Of a DNA stretch of 64,000 nucleotides, positions 34,057 through 42,670 are shown piece after piece (position 1 is the first letter of the stretch; each line of letters begins with the position of its first letter). Source of the DNA: Asticcacaulis solisilvae (lineage in GTDB: Bacteria; Pseudomonadota; Alphaproteobacteria; Caulobacterales; Caulobacteraceae); contig NZ_JAGGMI010000008.1 in NCBI RefSeq assembly GCF_017875235.1, forward strand, positions 160,519 through 224,518. Direction: 5' to 3'. A program made the translations under genes and the position numbers. The notes under the pieces are model-generated. The model saw only the letters and a list, made by a program, of their open reading frames with translations, was not told the origin of the DNA and ran no database searches.

Positions 34057-35634
34057 CTACTTCAACGGCGTCTTCGCGACAGCCGCCGTCACGTCCAGCC
34101 TGGCTTTCCAGGGCTCGGGCTTCGCAACCGCCTTCCCCTCGGCCGTGATATCCATCACCACATCGGCCGCGCCATAGACCGGCCACGCCGGCAAGGGCTT
34201 GCCGTCGGCGCCCGGCCCGTTCGGATCGCCGAACTTCGCGAAGTTCAGCCAGTAGGCATGGGTAATCTTCGCCACGGCCTGGTCCTCCGCCGTCGCTTCC
34301 GCGCCGTAACGCGCCGACACCGTATCCATGACAAACGGAATCTCCGTGGCGTGCGGCGCGCCATACGGCGATCCCGCGCGGCGCGGTGTCGCCGTCCACG
34401 AAAAGCGATAATGGTAGGCGCGCAAGCCCTGCCCGGCCCATACCGCCGCCACGAAGCGCGCCGGCTCGATCTGGCCGCGATCCATGCCGACCTCGGCGTT
34501 CAGGCGCCTGAGGTCCTTTGCGCCGTCCGGATCGTAGGCGGCGCGCGCCTCGGCCGCGCGGTCGCCAAACTGCGCGAACAGCTCGTCCTTCGAAGCCGCC
34601 CCCGCATCGCCGCTGTCGGCGCTGTTGGCCCCGACCATCAGCGGTACCTTCGCCTGACGCCCGCCCAGATAGGTTATACCCGGCTCTTCCAGCATCAGCC
34701 GCCCATCGATCATCGGCCCGCCGGCATCGTCCGACCGGTTGGCCAGGTTCAGCCCGTCGGTCACCTTCCCGGCCGGCAAGGCGCGCAGGGCCGCGAGCGC
34801 TTCAGGCCCCGTACCGGTAACGCCCATGCGCGTGGCAAAGCGCACGCCCAGGGTCTCCGACGACGGCACGTCCGGGCGGTCCTTGCTAAGAAGCCGTGGC
34901 CCCTTGGCCGCGCCCCGGCCGCCGCCTGACTGGACGATGGCGCGGTGAAACAGACCTTCCGCCTCCGGCGACCGCAGCAGGAAGTGCACCGATGACCCGC
35001 CGGCCGACTCGCCGAAGATGGTCACCTGTTTGGGGTCACCGCCGAAGGCCGCGATATTGTCGCGCACCCATTTCAACGCCGCGACCTGGTCCATGTAGCC
35101 GTAATTGCCGAGCAGGCCCTTGTCGGCGTCGGCCGTCGTCAGGGCCGGATGGCCGAAGAAGCCGAACCGTCCGAGGCGGTAGTTGAAGCTGACATAGATG
35201 ACGCCGCCCTTGGCGAAGGCCGAACCGTCGTAAATGTTCGGCGAACCGCCGCCGTTGACATAGCCGCCGCCATAGATCCACACCATGACCGGCAGCGGTT
35301 TGCCGTCTGTGCCTGCCGGACGCCAGACATTGACATAGAGGCAGTCTTCGGACGGCGTGGTCGTCAGCGGCGCGTCGTCGCGCGGAAACGGCTCCTGCAT
35401 GCAGTCGGCGCCAAAGGCGGTGGCGGGCCGCACGCCCGTCCAGCGCGTGGCTGGTTGCGGCGCGCGCCAGCGCAAATCCCCGACCGGCGGAGCGGCGAAC
35501 GGAATGCCCTTGAACGCCTCGACGCCGCCTGAGACTGCGCCCTCGACCTTGCCGGCGGCCGTCGTCACGACTGGTCCCGCCTGCGCCAGACCCGGCAGCA
35601 ACACCGCGGCCATGGCAACGACTAATCCCTTCAT
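34057..35634 (-). CDS. Exported type-B carboxylesterase
   Basis: This 525-residue protein has a signal peptide (MKGLVVAMAAVLLPGLAQAG). The mature enzyme shows carboxylesterase-B features: GKVEGAVSGGVEAFKGIPFA, EDCLYVNVWRP, oxyanion YGGGYVNGG and nucleophile elbow TIFGESAGGSS. Near the C-terminus GAPHATEIPFVMD supplies the catalytic His. It probably hydrolyses carboxylic esters outside the cytoplasm. GGGAGGA precedes the ATG. A perfect GTAATCGATTAC palindrome 45-56 bp upstream is a likely operator, which suggests substrate-induced control by a LacI-type regulator encoded elsewhere. Confidence 0.92.
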   Translation of the reverse strand: MKGLVVAMAAVLLPGLAQAGPVVTTAAGKVEGAVSGGVEAFKGIPFAAPPVGDLRWRAPQPATRWTGVRPATAFGADCMQEPFPRDDAPLTTTPSEDCLYVNVWRPAGTDGKPLPVMVWIYGGGYVNGGGSPNIYDGSAFAKGGVIYVSFNYRLGRFGFFGHPALTTADADKGLLGNYGYMDQVAALKWVRDNIAAFGGDPKQVTIFGESAGGSSVHFLLRSPEAEGLFHRAIVQSGGGRGAAKGPRLLSKDRPDVPSSETLGVRFATRMGVTGTGPEALAALRALPAGKVTDGLNLANRSDDAGGPMIDGRLMLEEPGITYLGGRQAKVPLMVGANSADSGDAGAASKDELFAQFGDRAAEARAAYDPDGAKDLRRLNAEVGMDRGQIEPARFVAAVWAGQGLRAYHYRFSWTATPRRAGSPYGAPHATEIPFVMDTVSARYGAEATAEDQAVAKITHAYWLNFAKFGDPNGPGADGKPLPAWPVYGAADVVMDITAEGKAVAKPEPWKARLDVTAAVAKTPLK

Positions 35635-35678
35635 CGCATCCTCCCTTGTCGTTGCGCGGTCATGACACGCCGCGCTTT

Positions 35679-35690
35679 GTAATCGATTAC
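35679..35690. promoter_or_regulatory. GTAATCGATTAC palindromic operator candidate
   Basis: A perfect 12-bp palindrome with central CG lies 45 bp upstream of the carboxylesterase start. The shape (AT-rich arms, CG centre) fits LacI-family operators. A partial copy, GTAATCGATAAG, occurs at 36189-36200, after the neighbouring gene. Confidence 0.55.
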
Positions 35691-35794
35691 GAAGGGCTAG
35701 CAGATAATGTGGACGCGGGAAAGCGTCACGCGTGCCGCGCACTTTCCTTCCGGCCGCAATATGCCTATCACGAAGCTTTTGCAGGCCCCAAGCG

Positions 35795-36166
35795 ATGACC
35801 GAAGCCACACTTGCCTACCAGACACGCGTCGCCGACTGGATGCAGGCCTGTTTCGGCCCCGAGATTTCGGCGGATATCCCGGAACGCTGCCTGCGCTTTC
35901 TCGAAGAAGCCGGCGAGCTCTGCCAGGCACTGGGCATGACCGAGGAAACGGCCCATGCCCTGGTCGCCTATACCTGGGGACGGCCCGCGGGCGAACCCGA
36001 CCAGGAGGTGGGCGGCGTCGTGGTCACCCTCGCCGCCCTGTGCGAAGCGGCCGGGCTCGACATGATGGGTGATGGCGAAAAGGAACTGGCGCGCATCGAC
36101 AATCCCGAGGTCATCCGCCGCATTCGCGAAAAACACGCCGCCAAGCCGCTAAAAAGCAGGAAGTAG
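35795..36166 (+). CDS. MazG-like nucleotide pyrophosphohydrolase-family protein
   Basis: This 123-residue helical protein has FLEEAGELCQALG (residues 34-46), matching the ExxE motif of all-alpha MazG/phosphoribosyl-ATP pyrophosphohydrolase folds, and EVGGVVVTLAALCEAAGLDM as the second helical motif. In the family the first motif's Glu residues bind magnesium and the enzymes hydrolyse NTPs. Here the second metal-binding E/D is weaker than usual (QEVGGVV), so activity is uncertain. The C-terminus is basic (KPLKSRK). The ATG is 160 bp from the divergent carboxylesterase start. Confidence 0.75.
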   Translation: MTEATLAYQTRVADWMQACFGPEISADIPERCLRFLEEAGELCQALGMTEETAHALVAYTWGRPAGEPDQEVGGVVVTLAALCEAAGLDMMGDGEKELARIDNPEVIRRIREKHAAKPLKSRK

Positions 36167-36202
36167 CACCGCGCCATCATTCCCCTCTGTAATCGATAAG
36201 CC

Positions 36203-38263
36203 TTACCAGATGCGCACCCTTTGTTCCGGCGGCAGGTAGAGGGCGTCACCCGGCTTGACGCCGAAGGCGGCGTACCAGGCGTCGAGATTGCGCACCACGC
36301 CGTTGACGCGGTAGGGCGTCGGCGCGTGATAGCTGTATTTGATCACGTGGCGGATGGCGCTTTCCGGCGCCGCGTAGCGCCACGCCTGCGCCCAGGCCAG
36401 GAAGAAGCGCTGGTCGCCGCGAAGGCCATCGCGCGACGTGTCGGCGCAAGGGTGGTCGGCCATGTACATCTGCCAGGCGCGATAGCTCAGCGACACGCCC
36501 GACAGGTCGGCGATGGTCTCGCCGATGGTCTGGCGGCCGTTGACGTGGACGCCGGCATAGGGGCTGAAGGCGTCGTACTGGTCGACAAGGGCCTGGGCGC
36601 GGTCATGAAACGTCTTCAGCGCCGCGTCCGACCACCAGCCGCGCAGCCGCCCCCGACTGTCGTAGATGATGCCCTGGTCGTCGAAGCCGTGACCCATTTC
36701 GTGGCCGATGATCGCGCCAATGGCGCCGAAATTGACCGCCGGATCGGCGGCGGCGTCGAAATAGGGCGGTTGAAGGTAACCGGCCGGCAGTTCGATGGCG
36801 TTCATCAGCACGCTGTAGCTGGCGTCGACCGTCTGCGGCGTCTGGTACCACAGCTCCCCGGCCGCGCCGGGTTTCAGCCGCTGGCGCTGGATGTCCCAAT
36901 CCGACTGGCGCAGGCGGCGCAGGTTGCCGGCCGCATCGTCGCTTTGGATCGCGACGCCGGAATAATCGCGCCACACCTTGGGATAGCCGACCTTCAGGGT
37001 CATGGCGGCCAGCTTGGCGCGCGCCTCGGCGCGGGTCGGCTCGTCCATCCATGCGGCCTGGCTCAGCCGCTCGTCGAAGGCCTTGCGCAGATAGGCGACC
37101 ATCTCCGTGGCGGCGGCGCGCGTTTCCGGCGTCACATGGCGTTCGGCATAGAGCCGCCCGACGAGATGTCCCATCGCGCCATTGACCAGCCGAAGCGCCA
37201 CCTCGGCGCGCGGCGGCGGCGCCTTGGCGTTCGACAGGGTCTGGCCGTAAAAGGCCCAGTTGCTGTCGCGGAGCGCCTGGGGCAGGACATCGGCCTGGTT
37301 CCGCAACCAGTGAAAGGCCAGGTAAGCGCGCCAGTCGTCCAGCGGTGTGGCGGCGAACAGCCGGGCCTGGGTCTGAACCGCCGTATCGGTGCCCAGCACG
37401 ATATCGGTGACATGGCCGACACCGCGCGCCTGGAGATAGGCCCGCCATGGAAAGCCCGGCGCATAGCGGGTCAGTTCCGCGACGGTCATAGGATGGTAGT
37501 TGGCCTTGCGGTCGCGCAGGCGTGCGAAATCCCACTGGTTGGCGGCGATCCTGGCCTCAAGCGCGACGACGCGCGCCGCGCGGGCCTTCGCATCGGCCAT
37601 GCCCGCCGCAGCCAGCAGGGTCGCGATATGGGCTTCGTAGGCGGCGCGATTGGCGGCCGAAGCAGCGTCGCTCTGTTCATAAGCTTCGCGGTTGGGCAGG
37701 CCCAGCATCGGCTGGCTCTGGTTCTGCTGGTCGAGATGGACAAGCCAGCGGCCTTCCGCCGGGAAGACATTGATGGCGAACAGCGTGCTTGAGGACGGAT
37801 CGGCCATGCGGCGCGCCACGTCCTCGGCGGTCCCTGCCCGCATGATGGCGTCCAGCCCCGCCCGGAACGGTTCAAGCCCGCGCCGGTCGATGGCGGCCGT
37901 GTCCCTGAAGGCGGCATAGGCGTCCTGGACCTGCCGGGCCGGGCTGCCGGGCGCACCGCCCTCGCCTGCCGTGACCAGGCCTCTTATGCGCGCATCGACC
38001 GTCGCCATCAGCACATTGGTCTGGCCGTAGTCCCAGTAACCTTCAGGGATGGGGGTCCGGTCGATCCAGCCCTGGTTCAGATAGCCAAAGAAGTCGTCGC
38101 CCGGCCGGATCGTCCGGCTGATCGTCGACGTGTCGATACCATTTGGCGCGAATTCGCCGGTCAGTGCGCCTTGCGCCGGACAGGTAACCGCTACCGCCTG
38201 GGGGGCATGCAACACCGCGATCGCCGCCATAAACAACGCCGCGCCGGACGTCCTGAATGCCAT
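36203..38263 (-). CDS. Exported M13-family metallopeptidase (neprilysin/PepO type)
   Basis: This 686-residue protein has a signal peptide (AAIAVLHAPQAVAVT). The M13 N-terminal domain starts near PGDDFFGYLNQGWID. The catalytic domain shows GHEMGHGFDDQG (HExxH zinc motif near residue 521) and GETIADLSGV (third zinc ligand Glu near 577, ExxxD), then the terminal VRNLDAWYAAFGVKPGDALY-like end with a closing Trp typical of the family. It probably cleaves oligopeptides in the periplasm. The ATG has a CGGAGACGG site. Upstream lies an ACGAAA-TC-TTTCGT dyad. Confidence 0.93.
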   Translation of the reverse strand: MAFRTSGAALFMAAIAVLHAPQAVAVTCPAQGALTGEFAPNGIDTSTISRTIRPGDDFFGYLNQGWIDRTPIPEGYWDYGQTNVLMATVDARIRGLVTAGEGGAPGSPARQVQDAYAAFRDTAAIDRRGLEPFRAGLDAIMRAGTAEDVARRMADPSSSTLFAINVFPAEGRWLVHLDQQNQSQPMLGLPNREAYEQSDAASAANRAAYEAHIATLLAAAGMADAKARAARVVALEARIAANQWDFARLRDRKANYHPMTVAELTRYAPGFPWRAYLQARGVGHVTDIVLGTDTAVQTQARLFAATPLDDWRAYLAFHWLRNQADVLPQALRDSNWAFYGQTLSNAKAPPPRAEVALRLVNGAMGHLVGRLYAERHVTPETRAAATEMVAYLRKAFDERLSQAAWMDEPTRAEARAKLAAMTLKVGYPKVWRDYSGVAIQSDDAAGNLRRLRQSDWDIQRQRLKPGAAGELWYQTPQTVDASYSVLMNAIELPAGYLQPPYFDAAADPAVNFGAIGAIIGHEMGHGFDDQGIIYDSRGRLRGWWSDAALKTFHDRAQALVDQYDAFSPYAGVHVNGRQTIGETIADLSGVSLSYRAWQMYMADHPCADTSRDGLRGDQRFFLAWAQAWRYAAPESAIRHVIKYSYHAPTPYRVNGVVRNLDAWYAAFGVKPGDALYLPPEQRVRIW

Positions 38264-38320
38264 CTTGCCGTCTCCGTGCCATCGAGACGTATTGCATACG
38301 ATAAGCTTCGTAGACAATCA

Positions 38321-38334
38321 ACGAAATCTTTCGT
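38321..38334. promoter_or_regulatory. ACGAAA-TC-TTTCGT dyad upstream of the M13 peptidase
   Basis: A perfect 6-bp dyad 58 bp upstream of the peptidase start, with a further TTCGTAG at 38307-38313. It is placed as an operator would be, between the end of the MFS gene and the peptidase start. Confidence 0.35.
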
Positions 38335-38349
38335 AGATCCCGCGCGACA

Positions 38350-39528
38350 TCAGTCTCCCGGCTTTCGCAGTCCGAACCACACCAGCACCAGCAGGGCCAG
38401 TCCCAGCCACGGCAGCAGGACAAGGTTCATCATCTGCCAGCCCAGGCCCTGAAGCATCGCTCCGGAGGCCAGCGAGCCCACGAATCCAACGGCGAAAATG
38501 GTCATGTCGTTCGTCGCCTGGGCGCGGCTCTTCTCGGCGGGCGTGTAGGCGCGGGTCAGCAGCGTGGTCCCGCCGACATAGAGAAAATTCCACCCGACGC
38601 CGAGACAGACCAGGGCGAGCGCGAAGGAACCGAAACCCACACCGGACAGGCTGATGACGATATGGCCCGCCAGGATCAGTACGCCGGCCGTCATGACCTT
38701 CAGCACGCCGAACCGCGCGATCAGGCTGCCCGTAAAGAAGGACGGCACGAACATGCCCAGGACGTGGAACTGGATGACGCTGGCCGCCGCCCCCAGCGAG
38801 TGATGGTGATGCGCCATGGCGATCGGCGTCGCGGTCATGGCCAGCATCATCACGCCCGCCCCGGTCACCGCGCCGAACAGGGCGACGAGATAGACCGGCT
38901 GGCTGACCATTTCGAGCCAAGACCTTGCCTTGTCCGCCTCTGTGGGACCGCTCGCGGCGGCCGGTACGCGCAGGAAAAGCAGGATGCCCGCCGCGGCAAG
39001 CGAAGTGCACGACAGAAGGAGGAAGGATCCCGTGTAGAGCGGCGCCAGCCACGTACTGCCCGCCCGCGCCAGCATGGGCCCCAGGAAGGCGGCGACGATG
39101 CCGCCGGCCAGCACCCACGAAATGGCACGCGGCCGGAAAGCGTCGTCGGCGACTTCGCTGGCGGCGAAGCGGTAGAACTGGGCAAAGCCCTGGTAGGCGC
39201 CGGCCAGAAAGGTGCCGGCACACAGCATCGCCAGCGAATGGAGCCACATCCCGCCGGCGGCCACCATGCCACCCAGGACGCCCAGCATGGCGCCCAGTAT
39301 AAATCCGGAACGCCGTCCGATCCTGGCCATCAGGGCCGAAGCGGGAAAGGTGGCCGCCGCCGTGCCGAGCAAGGCGGCGGCGATCGGCGCGGTCAGCAGT
39401 TCGGGCCGGCCGCTGATCTGGCCGGCGGCCAGCGAACCTATGGTCAGGACGAGAACGGACGCCGTCTGAAACAGCGCCTGGGCCACAGCCAGGATCAGCA
39501 CCTGCGCGCGGCTGTCTTTTCGGGTCAT
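38350..39528 (-). CDS. MFS transporter
   Basis: This 392-residue integral membrane protein has about twelve helices. The loop after helix 2 reads ARIGRRSGF, the MFS motif A, and the second half repeats it as ARFGVLKVM. The loop between halves is short and includes SWLEMVSQP. The cluster MAHHHHSLGAAA in helix 8 region is unusual and may bind a metal or proton. It is most like uncharacterised exporters of the YgaY/NreB sort; the substrate is unknown. The ATG at 39528 sits seven bases after AGGA; a GTG two codons upstream is too close to it. Confidence 0.9.
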   Translation of the reverse strand: MTRKDSRAQVLILAVAQALFQTASVLVLTIGSLAAGQISGRPELLTAPIAAALLGTAAATFPASALMARIGRRSGFILGAMLGVLGGMVAAGGMWLHSLAMLCAGTFLAGAYQGFAQFYRFAASEVADDAFRPRAISWVLAGGIVAAFLGPMLARAGSTWLAPLYTGSFLLLSCTSLAAAGILLFLRVPAAASGPTEADKARSWLEMVSQPVYLVALFGAVTGAGVMMLAMTATPIAMAHHHHSLGAAASVIQFHVLGMFVPSFFTGSLIARFGVLKVMTAGVLILAGHIVISLSGVGFGSFALALVCLGVGWNFLYVGGTTLLTRAYTPAEKSRAQATNDMTIFAVGFVGSLASGAMLQGLGWQMMNLVLLPWLGLALLVLVWFGLRKPGD

Positions 39529-39658
39529 GGGCACGTCCTGCGGTTCAATGTGTCGGGGGCTCCACTCGCCGCGCGGCCGAGCATGCTGGAGGGTTGAGGT
39601 TTGCGCATATTCGCGCGGCTACGGCAACCCCGTTGCCCCTGTCGCCCCTGCCTGACGA

Positions 39659-40093
39659 TTAAGCCGGGAATCGCACGCGCGCGACAAGTTCCGCCAGGCT
39701 TTCATTGCCGATCATGGTCACGGCCTGCGCGAGCGACACCCAGGCGATACTGCGCTGGCTGGCTTCAGGCCAGTAAGCCAGTTGGCGGTCGACTTTCATG
39801 AGATAGACCTCGACCGAAAATGGTGACACGCTGTCCTCGCCCTTGCGCGCCTTCTCATAGACAAAATGGCCGACCACAGTCTCATCAGTTTCGCCAACAA
39901 TTCCCGCTTCCTCATAGGCTTCGCGTGCGGCGGATTCGGCATTGCTCAGCCCGTCGATCGGCCAGCCCTTGGGGATGATCCATTGCCGCGTCCCACGTGA
40001 GGTAACGAGCAGGATTTCGACCGCCCCGTCCGCCATGATGCGGTACGGCAGCGCGCCGACCTGGACGTGGGCTATGGCGCTTCCCGGTTCCAC
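39659..40093 (-). CDS. Nudix hydrolase
   Basis: This 144-residue protein contains a complete Nudix box, GWPIDGLSNAESAAREAYEEAGI (in order G, E, REAYEE, G), beginning near residue 52 of the product. TRQWIIPKGWP precedes it as in diphosphoinositol/diadenosine polyphosphate hydrolases of the DIPP type. It should cleave a nucleoside or inositol diphosphate linked to another group. The GTG start lies five bases after the Pit transporter stop, so it is probably translated by coupling. The link to phosphate uptake suggests a polyphosphate- or phosphate-related role. Confidence 0.88.
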   Translation of the reverse strand: MEPGSAIAHVQVGALPYRIMADGAVEILLVTSRGTRQWIIPKGWPIDGLSNAESAAREAYEEAGIVGETDETVVGHFVYEKARKGEDSVSPFSVEVYLMKVDRQLAYWPEASQRSIAWVSLAQAVTMIGNESLAELVARVRFPA

Positions 40094-40098
40094 GGCGG

Positions 40099-41718
40099 TC
40101 AGAACAGGTGGCGGAACACGAAGTATAGCGTTCCGGAGATGAGAATGGTCGCCGGCAGGGTCAGCACCCAGGCCAGCGCGATGCCGCGGATCGTGCTCCA
40201 TTGCAGCCCGGCGCGGTTGGCCGTCATGGTCCCCGCCACGCCGCTCGACAGGATGTGCGTGGTCGAGACCGGCAGGCCCAGGCGTTCGGCGGCGAAGATC
40301 GTGACCGCCGAGACCAGGCCCGCGACAGCGCCCTGGCCATAGGTCATTTTCGAATTGCCGATCTTTTCGCCGACCGTGACGACGATGCGCCGCCAGCCAA
40401 CCATCGTCCCCAGCCCCAGGGCCAGGGCGGTCGCCACCTTGACCCAGGCAGGGATGTAGCGCGTCATGTCGTTGAGCGTGCTTTGAAGTCCGCCGAACGC
40501 CTTGATCTCGCTGTCGGAATAGGCGCCCTTGGCGGGCTTTATGACGCCAAGCGCGCTTGATATCAGATACATGTCGTTGCGCAGTTGCGGCATGTCGGCC
40601 GCCGGGACGCGCGACAGCGCGCCATTCCGGCGCAGTTGGTCACCGACCTCGCCGGTCATCATGGCCAGGGCGGCGAACAGATCGGGCGTATCGATCCGGC
40701 GGTTGCGGACGGCGGCATTGACGGCGCTGCGCGCGATGTCGAGATTGGCGACGCGGGTGCCGCCGGCACGGGCGGCAAAGGCGGCCGCGCCGGTCTCAAG
40801 CGTCGCCACATAGGCCGGCTGGGCCGCATCGGGCAACGTCCGGTTCAGCGCATAGGTCGCCGGCGCCACGCCGATCAGGATGATCATGATCAGGCCCATC
40901 CCCTTCTGGCCGTCATTGCCGCCATGGGCAAAGGAGACGCCGGTGCACGCCGCGATCAGAACAGCGCGGATCCAGAATGGCGGCGGCGCCTCACCGACGG
41001 GCGCTTCGTACAATTTCGGATTGCGTATGAGCGCCTTCATGGCCAGCAGCAGCACGGCCGCCGCGACAAAACCGATCAGCGGCGAAAAGACCAGCGCCTT
41101 GCCGATCTTGGCCGCCTGGCTCCAGTCGATGCCCGAGGTCGCATTGACCACGGACGTCATCAACTGGTTGGCGATGCCAACGCCCATGATCGAGCCGATC
41201 AGGGCGTGCGACGACGAATTGGGAATGCCCAGCGCCCAGGTGCCAAGGTTCCAGATGATGGCCGAGATCAGCAGGGCGAAGATCATCGCGTAGCCTGCCG
41301 AAGTGCCGACCGCCAGGATCAGCTCGACCGGCAGAAGCAGCACAAGCCCGTAGGCGACAGCCCCGGTCGACGCCAGCACACCCAGGAAGTTGAACAGGCC
41401 CGACCAGATGACGGCGGTCAATGGCTTCATCGAATGGGTGTAGATGACGGTCGCCACCGCATTGGCCGTATCGTGGAAACCATTGACGAATTCGAAGCCG
41501 AAGGCGATGAGCAGTGCCAGGCCCAGGAACAGAAACGCACCTATGGTGATCGCCTGGCCGGTCGCCAGCGCGTCGACGTGCACGCTCCAGCCGACGTAGA
41601 GAAGCCCGGCGATGATCGGCAACAGGAAGATCAGCGCCGTCACCAAAGGCCGCGGCCTGCCGCCTGTGGCGGGCGCGACGGATTGCGGCCTTGAGCTTTC
41701 AACAGACGAGTCGAACAT
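40099..41718 (-). CDS. pit: Low-affinity inorganic phosphate transporter
   Basis: This 539-residue membrane protein of the PiT family has two homologous halves. Each has the GANDxxNA-like signature: GFHDTANAVATVIYTHSMKP in the first half and FAHGGNDGQKGMG in the second. Further landmarks are GIPNSSSHALIGSIMGVG and GLPVSTTHILSSGVAGTM. A soluble insertion of about 130 residues lies between the halves (RTLPDAAQPAYVATLETG onward). It carries phosphate or metal-phosphate with protons. GAGGGA precedes the ATG, and a Pho box 78 bp upstream implies induction on phosphate starvation, which is notable for a Pit-type carrier. A Nudix gene follows. Confidence 0.93.
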   Translation of the reverse strand: MFDSSVESSRPQSVAPATGGRPRPLVTALIFLLPIIAGLLYVGWSVHVDALATGQAITIGAFLFLGLALLIAFGFEFVNGFHDTANAVATVIYTHSMKPLTAVIWSGLFNFLGVLASTGAVAYGLVLLLPVELILAVGTSAGYAMIFALLISAIIWNLGTWALGIPNSSSHALIGSIMGVGIANQLMTSVVNATSGIDWSQAAKIGKALVFSPLIGFVAAAVLLLAMKALIRNPKLYEAPVGEAPPPFWIRAVLIAACTGVSFAHGGNDGQKGMGLIMIILIGVAPATYALNRTLPDAAQPAYVATLETGAAAFAARAGGTRVANLDIARSAVNAAVRNRRIDTPDLFAALAMMTGEVGDQLRRNGALSRVPAADMPQLRNDMYLISSALGVIKPAKGAYSDSEIKAFGGLQSTLNDMTRYIPAWVKVATALALGLGTMVGWRRIVVTVGEKIGNSKMTYGQGAVAGLVSAVTIFAAERLGLPVSTTHILSSGVAGTMTANRAGLQWSTIRGIALAWVLTLPATILISGTLYFVFRHLF

Positions 41719-41795
41719 GGAGCGTCCCTCGGATCGCGGGGGCGATCGCGGCAGATTCGCGCCTCTTTGACAGGTCGGGCACCAAGAGTCGATCC

Positions 41796-41817
41796 ATTTA
41801 TGACAGTTTTATGACAA
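41796..41817 (-). promoter_or_regulatory. Pho box upstream of pit
   Basis: On the minus strand the two halves TTGTCATAAAA and CTGTCATAAAT form 11-bp direct repeats, matching the consensus PhoB site (CTGTCATA-A repeats) almost perfectly. It is 78 bp upstream of the pit start, in the position for an activator replacing the -35 box. Confidence 0.85.
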
Positions 41818-42039
41818 TCCGCGCGCCCGGCTGCCCTCAGCGGCCTGCCCCCCGTCCCGCCTTTTGTCCCGGCATGTCCGGCCGTCCGCTTCCGGACAGG
41901 GCGATCAATCTCATCGGACACATCGCGACGGCAACGGCGGCAATCCGTTGCCGTGTCACACCTTGGCAGACCTGCGCATCCTGAGGTAGATTAGGGATAA
42001 CGACAGCAAACCCGTTAGGCTCTACGCCTTCGGCAAATG

Positions 42040-42180
42040 CGTCAGAAATGAAATAACAATACACGCCAATTTCAAAAGTAAAAAACAGTATCCTATTGCA
42101 ATTTTCAAATATCTATAAATACATACCGCAAATATAATTAATATTTGTAAATAATGATTCTGGGTTGACCGCGCAATATA
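42040..42180. other. AT-rich intergenic segment before a small secreted protein gene
   Basis: The 525-bp gap 41719-42243 holds the Pho box at its left side. From about 42045 to 42175 it is strongly AT-rich, with runs such as AATATAATTAATATTTG, very unlike the rest of the window. No gene is visible in it. It may contain the promoter of the small secreted protein at 42244. Confidence 0.5.
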
Positions 42181-42243
42181 CTTTGCCATAGGTTGCGCGC
42201 GCCTTCGATTTGAAAGGCGATCGTAATATAGGGAGATCCATAC

Positions 42244-42627
42244 ATGCGTATAATGTCAGCCCTGATTGCTCTTGCACTGAGCACGGCCTTTGCGGGCGCC
42301 GCCAGCGCCGAAACCGCGCCGGTCCTCCGCGCCGTCGAGACGCTCGACAAACCCGCGTCGCTGATCCGCGTCCAGGACGTGAACCATCCGCCGGTCTGCA
42401 CGGACTGGACGATCAAGCTCAATGCGCCATCCTATGCGACGGCTACGAGCTCGGTCAGCTTCCAGCACCGCTGCTCGGATCCCGACGGCGATCCGATAAC
42501 GATCATCAGCCCAAGCAACCCCTATACTTTTGTCATGAACCCGGGCGTCTGGACGCTGACCATCCCGTTCACCGCCACCGATGGCCGTGGCGGCTACGGC
42601 TCGGCGGTCCTGACGATCAATCGCTAG
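42244..42627 (+). CDS. Small secreted protein with an Ig/cadherin-like fold
   Basis: This 127-residue protein has a typical signal peptide (MRIMSALIALALSTAFAGAASAE). The mature part of about 105 residues has DVNHPPVCTDW, then SSVSFQHRCSDPDGDPITI and ATDGRGGYGSAVLTI. This is the pattern of bacterial cadherin-like/tandem-95 domains with calcium-type DPDGD. Two cysteines (VCTDW and HRCSD) may form a disulfide. Single-domain secreted forms are unusual, as such domains normally occur in long arrays. A GGGAG site precedes the ATG. The role is unknown, probably adhesion-like or periplasmic binding. Confidence 0.8.
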   Translation: MRIMSALIALALSTAFAGAASAETAPVLRAVETLDKPASLIRVQDVNHPPVCTDWTIKLNAPSYATATSSVSFQHRCSDPDGDPITIISPSNPYTFVMNPGVWTLTIPFTATDGRGGYGSAVLTINR

Positions 42628-42635
42628 TGTCGTGA

Positions 42636-42662
42636 GGCCGGGCGCGGTCATCGCGCCCGGCC
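42636..42662. terminator. GC-rich hairpin between convergent genes
   Basis: GGCCGGGCGCG pairs perfectly with CGCGCCCGGCC across a 5-nt loop, in the 43-bp gap between the small secreted protein and the Sel1-repeat gene. It lacks a T-run on either side. Confidence 0.5.
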
Positions 42663-42670
42663 ATCTCACC

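Noticed and set aside
36221..37792. 523-codon frame antisense to the M13 peptidase
   Set aside because: Shadow of a gene with intact HExxH and ExxxD zinc motifs.
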